From the NCBI RefSeq assembly GCF_963666545.1, contig NZ_OY762899.1, positions 744,001 through 808,000 of the forward strand: 64,000 nucleotides of DNA, written 5' to 3'. Both the position numbers and the translations under genes were made by a program. How positions within the stretch are numbered: the first letter of the stretch is position 1; each line of letters starts with the position of its first letter. The notes below the pieces were generated by a model. The model saw only the letters and a list, made by a program, of their open reading frames with translations. It was not told where the DNA came from and searched no databases. This DNA is from an uncultured Bacteroides sp. (GTDB taxonomy: Bacteria; Bacteroidota; Bacteroidia; Bacteroidales; Bacteroidaceae). Positions 1 to 8,445 of this stretch are shown here, in pieces.

Positions 1-2361
1 TCCTTTGTTAGTCAGCTCACCCGAGTTAAAATACTTAATAGTCGTATATCCCGTACTCGAAGGTACATTCACGTCTTTCTGCAAGAGGTCTTTTACGTAT
101 TTTTCATAATATTCAAACGTAAACCTCAATTTTCCTCTAAGAAGACCCAAGTCTATACCGTAATTATATTCGGTAGAGGTTGCCCACTTCAGATTATCCA
201 ACTGCATACGCAATGGTCTGATAGCAGCCATATTCATATATTCGCCCAATGAACTAAAAGCTCCCAGATAAATAGAAGCACCACTTGGCGCATCACCACT
301 CTGGCCCACACTAGCACGGAGTTTAAGTTCGTCCAGCCAATTTTGTTTTTTCAAAAACTTTTCATTGTGGACGTTCCATGAAATTCCCACCCCGGGGAAG
401 TAGCCCATACGATGAGATTTACCCATAGCTGAGTTGCCTTCCATATTGATAGAACCCTGCAATACATATCGTTCCAGAAGCGTATAGTTTAATAAACCAA
501 TGCTCGATACGCTTCTTACTTCTGAGTCGCCCGATCCTATACTTTCTACCGAACTTCCCACAATAGGATCTGATAAGCCCGACGATGCATTACCCGAAGT
601 CGTACTCGAGTAGCTCGATTTCTGTGTCTGAGATGTTCTTACCAAGATATTGGCTATCAAATTATGCCTTCTGTTCCAATCTTTAATAAAAATAAGCTTG
701 TTTTCTGTTTGCAAAGAGAATTGGTCGGAAGTCGCATCCGTGCTTTGGTTGGCATATTTGCTAGTCCATACCACTCCTGTAGCTACCTGAGGCAGAAACA
801 TGCGCGTTTTCGTAGTACGCATGTTCATAGAAGCCCATCCTTTATAGGAGAGTCCTTTCATCAACTCATAATCCATACGGAAGGTGATTTTTCCTTCTCG
901 CTGCATCGTGTTGTTTTTGCTCTCCTTTCCCATCGCAACCGGATTAAAATTCTCTTTGCCATTAAATTCACCTTCAAAGTCAGGAGTCTGATAAGAAAAA
1001 TATTGCGTAGAGCGTTCTCCCGTTGTTGGATCAATCCAATAAGGTGATTTATTAGGCATTTTGGTGAAAGCCTCACTACGCAAATTCGCCCAGTTGGCAT
1101 CTTTATCCGTCTGAGAATAAGCAAAATCAGCACCAAACTTCAACTTCTTTGAGAATTGATAATTTATGTTCATTGAACTGTTCAGTCGCTTCAATCCGGT
1201 GCCAATAGTAGTACCGCCATCAGAAAGATATCCGAGCGACAAACGATAGTTTGCCTTTTCACCACCACCAGACATCGAGAAATTGTTATCCCAGGTCAAC
1301 GCCGTTTGTCTTACTTCACTCAACCAGTCGGTATCTTGATTGTATTCATCGAAATATTTCCAGTCCGTATTATAACCTATTTCAGGCGTATCAAATAATA
1401 ATTTCAGGTATTTGTTTGTACTTCCCATTCCAGTGTAGTTGGCACTATTCCAAATAGATTCCTGTATCATCGCCACATATTCATTACCGCTTAGCATCGG
1501 AATACTTTCCGGCTCAATCTTTGCAGTAAACTTGCTGGAGAAAGAAAAATTAGTCTTTCCCGTTGAACCTTTTTTCGTTGTAATCATCAACACCCCATTG
1601 GCACCTTTAGTACCCCAAATAGCAGTGGCCGAGGCATCTTTCAATACCTCTATAGACTCAATGTCAGTTGGCGCAATGTTTAATAACGCACCCAAATCAT
1701 CATTATTAGCAGTAGAGAAATCAAAATCTTCGTCAATATTGGTGGTATAAGGAACTCCATCAATAACGATCAATGGTTCAGAAGACGAGTTAAGAGAGTT
1801 CGTGCCACGAATGTGGATAGAACCTCGAGCACCCGGATCACCACCACCCGAAATAATATCTACGCCACCAAGTCTACCTTGCAACGCTTCTTCCACCGAT
1901 GATACCGGTGATGCCGCAATCAAATCTTCCATTTTTATTTTTTGGGTTGCAGAGACTTGTTCTTTTTGCGTAATACCCATATCGTTCCGGTCAATACGTT
2001 TGGCTACGACTGCTACTTCGTCCAATGTTTCCACATTCGACTCCAAGACCACGTTCACCACTTTTTGACTGGCATACTTCACTCTTTTGGTTTTCATACC
2101 AATAAAAGAATAAACCAGAGTCAGGTTTTTATCCTGCGTAGGTACACTCAGGTTATAGACGCCATCTAAGTTTGTAATGGTACCTCCCACCGAGCGGTTC
2201 TGGCTGTTCACCACGTTTACATTCACGCCAACAATGGGTTCATTCTGGCCGCCAATATCCTCAGTTACTTTTCCGGACACGACCAGCCTTTGTGCGTATG
2301 CGTCTCCCACGATGAGCAGCAACATAGCAACAAACACATATTTTAGTAATTTCATATTCAT
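1..2361 (-). CDS. SusC-like TonB-dependent outer-membrane receptor, 3' end cut by window edge
   Basis: This is the first 787 codons of a SusC/RagA receptor read from 2361 down past position 1. It starts MNMKLLKYVFVAMLL with a signal peptide ending near DAYAQ, followed by a carboxypeptidase-D-like regulatory domain (SGKVTEDIGGQNEPIVGVNV) and then a plug domain with the SusC hallmarks LDEVAVVAK, IRGTNSLN, PLIVIDGVPY and IEVLKDASATAIWGTKGANG. The following part is beta-barrel sequence. The family imports oligosaccharides across the outer membrane with a SusD lipoprotein, which is probably encoded just outside the window. An alternative start is at 2355. Only 14 nt separate it from the FAS1 gene upstream, so they are very likely co-transcribed. 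Confidence 0.95.
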   Translation of the reverse strand, partial: MNMKLLKYVFVAMLLLIVGDAYAQRLVVSGKVTEDIGGQNEPIVGVNVNVVNSQNRSVGGTITNLDGVYNLSVPTQDKNLTLVYSFIGMKTKRVKYASQKVVNVVLESNVETLDEVAVVAKRIDRNDMGITQKEQVSATQKIKMEDLIAASPVSSVEEALQGRLGGVDIISGGGDPGARGSIHIRGTNSLNSSSEPLIVIDGVPYTTNIDEDFDFSTANNDDLGALLNIAPTDIESIEVLKDASATAIWGTKGANGVLMITTKKGSTGKTNFSFSSKFTAKIEPESIPMLSGNEYVAMIQESIWNSANYTGMGSTNKYLKLLFDTPEIGYNTDWKYFDEYNQDTDWLSEVRQTALTWDNNFSMSGGGEKANYRLSLGYLSDGGTTIGTGLKRLNSSMNINYQFSKKLKFGADFAYSQTDKDANWANLRSEAFTKMPNKSPYWIDPTTGERSTQYFSYQTPDFEGEFNGKENFNPVAMGKESKNNTMQREGKITFRMDYELMKGLSYKGWASMNMRTTKTRMFLPQVATGVVWTSKYANQSTDATSDQFSLQTENKLIFIKDWNRRHNLIANILVRTSQTQKSSYSSTTSGNASSGLSDPIVGSSVESIGSGDSEVRSVSSIGLLNYTLLERYVLQGSINMEGNSAMGKSHRMGYFPGVGISWNVHNEKFLKKQNWLDELKLRASVGQSGDAPSGASIYLGAFSSLGEYMNMAAIRPLRMQLDNLKWATSTEYNYGIDLGLLRGKLRFTFEYYEKYVKDLLQKDVNVPSSTGYTTIKYFNSGELTNKG

Positions 2362-2375
2362 ATCGATTCAATTTA

Positions 2376-4619
2376 TCATAGAACTGCGTCAATCAGATGA
2401 AAGCATCCGTCGTAATACGCAAATGGGAAATAATAGTATTTCGAAATCACATGACCCATGCGGCTATATCCTGCCAAATTCACACTCAGGCTACTGCCAT
2501 TGTCTGTATACATCAGTGCGCTCATGCCCGGAGTCTGATAAGAAGCACTCTTCATGGGCGATCCGGGATACGGATAAGTAGTTAGCACATTCAGTTCCGA
2601 AGTAATGAAGTATGAGCGTAAGTAACTACTCAACAAAATTGCATTCACCGTGCCTTCCAGCACACCATTGGTAAACTTGCCATTGGTAATTCCCGGGATA
2701 ACTCCGGCAGCTAATCCGGCTTCCACTGCCTCATTGGTAGGAATAAAAGCCGCAAATCGTCCTCCAAGTCCCTGAATAAAAGTACCCGAAATCATTCCGG
2801 CCTTCTTCATCAATTGCACAAATGCATAATACGGATAACGTTGGTCGTTGCAAGCAGCCAAATCATGTTTCAAACCATCTGAATTGTCTGCTTCGAAAAG
2901 AGCATTATAATTATACGCATACGCTTTTCCGTTGCTCCAAGCTGTGCCGTTATTGGTTATTTCCGTGAAAGGAACAAACGGATCACCGTTATATTCGGGC
3001 TCGATGCATTGATTAAACAAAGCGTTGCAGGTAATTCGTCCATCTTTTACAAACCAATAATTAAAGGCCGATTGCAACGGACAAACCTGTGTACCAGTGG
3101 TTTTCAGTCCAGCCACAGCATTCACACTATGCATATTTACAATCTGTTGCATTGCAGCACTACCCAAATTACTCCATCCATCAGTAGTCTGAATCTGCAA
3201 CATACTCCCTGTGCTATAATTCATCAAGTAAATCCCACTCTCTTGCAGCTGCTGATTCGTAGGAATCAATACTGTAAAATTAGCATCATCAGATACAAGT
3301 GAATTCATGAGTGACGATCCATCCAATACATATAAGTAGTTCGCACTGTTCTTGTCACGAAATGCCGGACCAGCTACCGAAGCAAACAATGGAGGCGTAT
3401 CCATGCTGTTCATTCCATAAAGACTCCCGTTCACACACATCACCCGGTCGGTAATGCTAGCTGTATTAAATGAGATTTTCATTCCGTATGCATTTTTAAT
3501 TTCCCCTTTATTTATTTCCTCGGGAAATACCACCGATCCTCCATATACAAATTGGTTAAGCAAATGCTTCATCACAAGTGGATCTATATCATTCAGTGAT
3601 TCGTAGCCACCCTTATCCCAAAACCGGGTAAAGAAATCATTCAAAGCCTTGTTAGATGGAGCAAAGACGCTATAAGAAATCGCCGACAAAGAGCGTACAT
3701 ACTGGTACGAAGAAACTGGCCACTCCATAGCAATAGGAGGCAAAGAAATGCCGTGTTTATGGAGATAAAGTGAATCAACCCCAATGGCTTTTCCATAGTC
3801 ATCAGACAACGTTTTGTCATATTCGTAAGTAGAATATATATCATATAAATTGAGGAATTCAGAATAATTATCCCGTTTTTCAAGCTCGGTATAAATCGTT
3901 TCGAGCGGTTCCAACACTTGGTCAATAGAATAAATATATCCGTTATCGGCTATAATTGCATATTCACTTACCGACGCATTCGATACATTGAAGCCATTAT
4001 CTCCTTTCCAAGTAGAGTTCGGATAAAAATACTCATAATTCGTTTTGGCGTCAATGCCTTTCGTCTGAAAGAAATAATGTGAGAATACCGGTAAAAAGCG
4101 TTCCAGATGATAAATGGTCATCTTCTTGCCCGTCGTACCGTCTTGTTCCACCGTTGGCTTACTAGAACTACGAGTACGAAATTTGTAATACAAACCAGCA
4201 TTTACCAGTTTGTCTTCATCCGATTCAGAATCTCCGTCAGGACGGAAGTTTTCCATTCTTTCTTTATTATACGAATAATACAGCAAGTGGAAGCCAATGA
4301 GCTTTTTCAGTTCAACCTCTTCAATATCAGCCACCGAAGTATAAGCATGTCCTTTCAGATACGTCGTGAATACAGCATCATCAGGGGCCATCACGGTAAG
4401 GATACTTTTCCCTTCCATCAAAGGTCGATAACCGGCCTTTTCAATTGCTTCCAAGAAGATGGTGTAATTCCCCTTCTCCTCAAGTACTTCCCAAGCACTA
4501 CCTTTCAGCCAGGTTGGCACTTCATAATGCTCGGACATCTTGTCATCGCATCCCCAGAGCGACAACAAAGGCAAAAGCAACACCCAAAGCATTCTTTTTG
4601 TGAGTGTAATGTTTTTCAT
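2376..4619 (-). CDS. Four-FAS1-repeat (fasciclin) surface lipoprotein
   Basis: This 747-residue protein has a lipoprotein signal peptide with lipobox LSLWGC (Cys24). Four fasciclin-type signatures are visible: LTVMAPDDAVF near 74-84, YSVFAPSNKALNDFF near 316-330, FTVLIPTNQQL near 448-458 and FAAFIPTNEAV near 621-632. FAS1 domains are adhesion or carbohydrate-binding folds, and in Bacteroides such lipoproteins occur in SusC/SusD loci. It lies between the pectate lyase gene (29 nt upstream) and susC (14 nt downstream). I infer an outer-membrane glycan-binding partner of the transporter; the ligand cannot be read from sequence. The two middle domains look more degenerate than the first and last. 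Confidence 0.88.
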   Translation of the reverse strand: MKNITLTKRMLWVLLLPLLSLWGCDDKMSEHYEVPTWLKGSAWEVLEEKGNYTIFLEAIEKAGYRPLMEGKSILTVMAPDDAVFTTYLKGHAYTSVADIEEVELKKLIGFHLLYYSYNKERMENFRPDGDSESDEDKLVNAGLYYKFRTRSSSKPTVEQDGTTGKKMTIYHLERFLPVFSHYFFQTKGIDAKTNYEYFYPNSTWKGDNGFNVSNASVSEYAIIADNGYIYSIDQVLEPLETIYTELEKRDNYSEFLNLYDIYSTYEYDKTLSDDYGKAIGVDSLYLHKHGISLPPIAMEWPVSSYQYVRSLSAISYSVFAPSNKALNDFFTRFWDKGGYESLNDIDPLVMKHLLNQFVYGGSVVFPEEINKGEIKNAYGMKISFNTASITDRVMCVNGSLYGMNSMDTPPLFASVAGPAFRDKNSANYLYVLDGSSLMNSLVSDDANFTVLIPTNQQLQESGIYLMNYSTGSMLQIQTTDGWSNLGSAAMQQIVNMHSVNAVAGLKTTGTQVCPLQSAFNYWFVKDGRITCNALFNQCIEPEYNGDPFVPFTEITNNGTAWSNGKAYAYNYNALFEADNSDGLKHDLAACNDQRYPYYAFVQLMKKAGMISGTFIQGLGGRFAAFIPTNEAVEAGLAAGVIPGITNGKFTNGVLEGTVNAILLSSYLRSYFITSELNVLTTYPYPGSPMKSASYQTPGMSALMYTDNGSSLSVNLAGYSRMGHVISKYYYFPFAYYDGCFHLIDAVL

Positions 4620-4648
4620 AATAGTAGTAGTTAATAGATAAAATATCG

Positions 4649-6163
4649 TTATTTATATAGATCAGGAAATTCAAGAGAGAACGCATAATTCTCTAAATTA
4701 GTGTAACCGTTAGACGCTTTTTTCAGCGCATCGCTGCCATCATTTTTGTCTAGCTTCCATTTATCTTCAAACTCATCGGGCATACCGTCGTTATCAGTAT
4801 CCAAATGTGTAGTACCCGATTTGAAGGTACCGGGACCTCCCAATGAGAATTGAGTTGTATTGGTTTCATTTCTTATAATAGTACCCTTTCCTCCCAGTGA
4901 AGTAAGCTCATCAACCAGGTATGCATCCACTTGATCACGAGCGGGTAAATTAGCTCCTACGTTTTTAACCACCCAATTATAAGCTTCTTCAGCCGTCGTT
5001 TGATTTGAAATAAGTGGGTGCAATGCCGAGCGTATTTCCAAGAAGGTAGGAGTTCCGGTACATTCTGTAGCCAAATCAACAGGCCGTCCATTTAGAGTTC
5101 CATTCTTATCTGTATCATAATAGTTACCTACACAATACGTACGAAACAATTGATTTCCATCCACAAAAGGTTTGGTCGGAGTTAGATAGCTAAATACAAT
5201 TGCCCCTGTTCCGTCATCCATCCAGTTACCGCCCGGGCCCACAATGAAGTAATTGTTTTCAATAGCCGTTTCTGATGGGCCTTCTGAGTCTCCACCCATA
5301 TTGTATGCCGCGCCATTTCCCCAGTTGTAAAGCACATTGTTCACAAACTGATTTAGTCCTTTGACCTTAGGGTTTCGAGTTTTATTATCAATATACAAAT
5401 TCCGATAAATAGTAACTCCCTCAGTAATACCAGTCTGCAATAATCCTCCGCAAGAATGGTTTTGCAACCCTTGACCAATAATTGAATTCTGAATAGTAAT
5501 ATTTTGAGGAGCAGTACCTTTTCCGTCACTATTAACAGAAAAATTCTCGTCTTTTCCCCAAGTTATAGAACAATGATCGAAAATGATATTCGAACCGTTG
5601 GCAATACCGCATGCATCAGCTTGTTTAGAATATCCCGCTCCCATGCGTATACGCAAATAACGCACAATGGTGTTCGATGCTCCCGAAGCAGACACACGCC
5701 CACCGTAAAGCACTACTCCATCACCCGGTGCTGTTTGCCCTAAAATAGTTTGATTATTTTTTAGTACAATAGGTTCAGAGCCTAATTTAATCACTCCCGA
5801 TACATCAAAGATGATAATACGGTATGCTTTACTTACAGCATCACGAAAAGAACCTTTTCCTTCATCATTAAGATTTGTTACATGGTAGATTTCACCATCT
5901 CTTCCTCCTACCGCATACCTTCCGTATCCTTCAGCTCCGGGGAAAGCTTTTACTTGGCCGAAAGAAGGAAACTGTCCTTCCGTATTAACAGGAGGAGTAG
6001 TAGGGTCATCATCATCGTAACCAGGGTTTACCGGATTTTCTGCCGGCGGAAGCGGATTCAAGTCATCTTCCGCATTCTTATTAACACACGAAGTAAATAG
6101 AAGAGCGAGAATAGGCAAAAAGATGCCACAACACATTCTCCTCAAAAGATTTGTGCTTTTCAT
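4649..6163 (-). CDS. Pectate lyase-like polysaccharide lyase, lipoprotein
   Basis: The protein is about 504 residues from the ATG at 6163; an in-frame ATG four codons earlier (6175) is less likely because MKSTNLLRR gives a normal lipoprotein signal peptide with lipobox LFTSC (Cys26). After an acidic, proline-rich linker comes FPGAEGYGRYAVGGRDG, the usual opening of the secreted pectate lyase (PL1-like) family of Bacteroides, then right-handed beta-helix sequence with many N/D ladders (IIFDHCSITWGKDENFS, ENNYFIVGPGGNW). The C-terminus carries a calcium-binding type stretch, DTDNDGMPDEFEDKW. The family cleaves pectate by beta-elimination. It is the first gene of the minus-strand PUL, followed by FAS1 and SusC genes. 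The exact PL family was not verified. Confidence 0.88.
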   Translation of the reverse strand: MKSTNLLRRMCCGIFLPILALLFTSCVNKNAEDDLNPLPPAENPVNPGYDDDDPTTPPVNTEGQFPSFGQVKAFPGAEGYGRYAVGGRDGEIYHVTNLNDEGKGSFRDAVSKAYRIIIFDVSGVIKLGSEPIVLKNNQTILGQTAPGDGVVLYGGRVSASGASNTIVRYLRIRMGAGYSKQADACGIANGSNIIFDHCSITWGKDENFSVNSDGKGTAPQNITIQNSIIGQGLQNHSCGGLLQTGITEGVTIYRNLYIDNKTRNPKVKGLNQFVNNVLYNWGNGAAYNMGGDSEGPSETAIENNYFIVGPGGNWMDDGTGAIVFSYLTPTKPFVDGNQLFRTYCVGNYYDTDKNGTLNGRPVDLATECTGTPTFLEIRSALHPLISNQTTAEEAYNWVVKNVGANLPARDQVDAYLVDELTSLGGKGTIIRNETNTTQFSLGGPGTFKSGTTHLDTDNDGMPDEFEDKWKLDKNDGSDALKKASNGYTNLENYAFSLEFPDLYK

Positions 6164-6453
6164 TATTATATACATTTAAAGTTAGTACAGGTAGCCGTTA
6201 TCCAACACGGCACTTAAGAAAAAAAATAGTTTTATCAAGAAACAGATCAAGATCATTTCCCTATTTACAGAGATAAAACAAACGTTCATTTTTAGCTCAT
6301 CATATTCATAATAGATTAATTTAAATTAAGATTATAGATAAATAACAGTGTTTCAAGGGAATATTTTTGCCTGAATAGGCTTTAAAATGGCATTTATAGA
6401 TGTTGGAAGTAAGTGTTTCATGTTTTTTTTAAGATTAACGTTTTTTCAGTTCT

Positions 6454-6523
6454 CAAAAGTAGGGCATTCTTATCCAACAAACAATATAGATTTTGACTTT
6501 AGGGCTGTTTCTTTTGACCTTAG
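6454..6523 (-). promoter_or_regulatory. Candidate PUL promoter with 12-bp direct repeat upstream
   Basis: On the minus strand a -7 box TACTTTTG (6461-6454) follows a TTTG (6481-6478) by 16 nt, shorter than the usual 19-21. Just upstream are two direct copies of CTAARGTCAAAA, at 6523-6512 and 6502-6491, 21 bp apart and 11/12 identical. Direct repeats two helical turns apart next to the -33 box suit an AraC-type activator domain such as that of a hybrid two-component regulator. The assignment is inference. Confidence 0.5.
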
Positions 6524-6707
6524 CTATAATTAAGTTCATTTTTTTAGTTGTGAACGTTTATTTATTTATTAAAACAGTTCTCATTCCCTAGGAAAGGTTC
6601 GATGATTCGATCATTATCAGCCCCAAAAGTGCTGTTTTGTTATCCGCTAAAGGTATATATAGAGAGAGGCAGAAGTGTCACAAGCAATTGCTCTGTGAAA
6701 GATGCAA

Positions 6708-6741
6708 GAAAAAACCCCGGAGGTGGTGATACACTCCGAGG
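6708..6741 (-). terminator. Rho-independent terminator of the FadL-like gene
   Basis: On the minus strand, CCTCGGAG (6741-6734) pairs with CTCCGGGG (6722-6715) as an 8-bp stem with one G-T pair. It is followed directly by six T residues and starts 40 nt after the stop codon at 6782. Confidence 0.8.
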
Positions 6742-6781
6742 TTCAGACACTAAAAAAATTATCTATGGAAACTTGTCTGTT

Positions 6782-8386
6782 TTAGAATCTCATGCCTAAG
6801 GTTAATAGAACCTGACTCTTTGTATTTGTTACTTTGGTTGCATTAGGAGCCACAATACCATCAGTAGATTTGTTATAGAATGGATAGAAATCTTCCTTAT
6901 AGGTATTGTATTGGTAAGCTAAATCGGTATAAAAGACCGCCCCACGATATCCAACACCTATCGTATAATTATTTATTGCTTTTATATTCGAAAATTCGGT
7001 ATCCGTGCGTATACTATTCAATGCTAACGGCTTAAACGTATCATTAGACATTGATGAAGTAATATAGTTATAACCTAAACGAAACGCAAACTCCGGAATA
7101 ATCTTAAATTCGGCTCCAAGGCGCATTGTATGTAGCCCTTTTAAGTATGTCTTTATGTCATTTGTCTCAGAAGCCATTTTTACTCCATCATCATATTTGA
7201 GTTTAGCTGTAGAGTAATCGCTATATTCATATTCTGCACCCAAAGCTACAGATTTACCAATGGTATAGCCTAAACTCAAATTATATTTCCAGGGAGTAGT
7301 CAGCTCATATTTTGTTCTTCCTTCCATTTCATCTCCATACTCATTTTGAGTATATGCTGTTCCGGTAAGAAACTTATCTTGCTCTTTGTTATAAGTATCA
7401 TAGTCAAGATAAGCCATCCCATTTTCTTCTAACGAATAGAATATTGGAGTATGTATTGCCATTCCTATGCGCAAAGGAGATTCTTCAAATGGTCGAGCAA
7501 TAAAGCCTAGTTTAAAATCGACTCCCGATCCGTCCAATTTATAGTTATTTCTCAATGTGTAATTTCCATCATCCTTATTATCGGCCGCAATAAAAGCTTC
7601 CGAATAAGAAGTGTTTCGGGTATAGTCGATACTATAAGCAGTTAAAGTAGCCCCCAGATAAAATCGGTCATATAAATTCAACGCAACATTAAAATCATAA
7701 GCATTCAATCCTCCCCTTTCTTTGGAATGATACTGACCATTCACTGTATGTCTGCTCTCAAGATACGGATCGTACTTATTTGAAGAGTTAGGGATAATCA
7801 AATTAGCTTCATAAGCTAAGGCCCCCAACCATGGCACGTCTGATTGAGAATATGCATTCTTGCCTATCAAAATATCCGGTGCCAAGAACGCATTATAATA
7901 GTCTGAATTGTCATTCACAGTAGAGGCAAATAAGTTCGTTTGCGACATCTTGTAACTATCATTCATCGTCATATCTTTATCAAACGATTTCAGCTTATGA
8001 TAGTTAAAGCCAAAATTAACAAATCTCAGCCCGCCGTTATTACTTATTTTATTCGTGATCACAAACCCTGCATTATCAAATGAGCCATGAATCTTATTCA
8101 TTTCCATTGTACTCTGGCTTGAGACTGACTTGGCATTTGTATTATTAAAGCCAAAAGACATCATTACATCATTGCTTCTATAGATACCAATACCTGCAGG
8201 GTTGGTGCCCATTGTCGAGATATCACCACCTAAAGCTCCCATCGCACCACCCATACCAACAAAACGGGCAGTACCATTCAAATCACTTCCCATAAGTCGG
8301 TTAGCATCATACAACGTTTGAGCACTTAAGGCAGAAATTCCTCCTAAGGCACATACTGCTGCTATTATTAGTTTTATCCTTTTCAT
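6782..8386 (-). CDS. FadL/OMPP1-like outer-membrane transport protein
   Basis: The 534-residue protein has a signal peptide (MKRIKLIIAAVCALGGISALSAQ). It is followed by LNGTARFVGMGGAMGALGG and STMGTNPAGIGIYRSND, the N-terminal plug-like signature of the OMPP1/FadL/TodX family in Bacteroidota. The rest is beta-barrel sequence rich in aromatic, Gly and Asn residues, ending in a terminal Phe (LLTLGMRF) as expected for an outer-membrane barrel. The family carries hydrophobic substrates across the outer membrane; the substrate here is unknown. It lies 59 nt downstream of the Ser/Arg-tailed secreted protein gene, so they probably form a two-gene transcript ending at the 6708-6741 terminator. Confidence 0.85.
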   Translation of the reverse strand: MKRIKLIIAAVCALGGISALSAQTLYDANRLMGSDLNGTARFVGMGGAMGALGGDISTMGTNPAGIGIYRSNDVMMSFGFNNTNAKSVSSQSTMEMNKIHGSFDNAGFVITNKISNNGGLRFVNFGFNYHKLKSFDKDMTMNDSYKMSQTNLFASTVNDNSDYYNAFLAPDILIGKNAYSQSDVPWLGALAYEANLIIPNSSNKYDPYLESRHTVNGQYHSKERGGLNAYDFNVALNLYDRFYLGATLTAYSIDYTRNTSYSEAFIAADNKDDGNYTLRNNYKLDGSGVDFKLGFIARPFEESPLRIGMAIHTPIFYSLEENGMAYLDYDTYNKEQDKFLTGTAYTQNEYGDEMEGRTKYELTTPWKYNLSLGYTIGKSVALGAEYEYSDYSTAKLKYDDGVKMASETNDIKTYLKGLHTMRLGAEFKIIPEFAFRLGYNYITSSMSNDTFKPLALNSIRTDTEFSNIKAINNYTIGVGYRGAVFYTDLAYQYNTYKEDFYPFYNKSTDGIVAPNATKVTNTKSQVLLTLGMRF

Positions 8387-8445
8387 GATTTCGAACTTTT
8401 ATCGATTAAAAATAGAGAATATTTAAACTTTGTTCCAACTAAATT

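Larger units (their letters stand above)
6164..6781. other. 618-nt intergenic region with promoter and terminator, no gene
   Basis: This AT-rich stretch separates the pectin-type PUL from the FadL-like gene, both on the minus strand. It holds the terminator of the FadL-like gene (6708-6741) and a candidate activator-dependent promoter for the pectate lyase operon (6454-6523), leaving a leader of roughly 280 nt. A 65-codon plus-strand open frame at 6602-6799 crosses the terminator and has no family resemblance. I see no further gene. Confidence 0.7.

Noticed and set aside
4107-4634. 175-codon plus-strand frame opposite the FAS1 gene
   Set aside because: It is antisense to a clear lipoprotein gene and shows no domain.
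6602-6799. 65-codon plus-strand frame
   Set aside because: It crosses the terminator of the FadL-like gene, has no family resemblance and no promoter.
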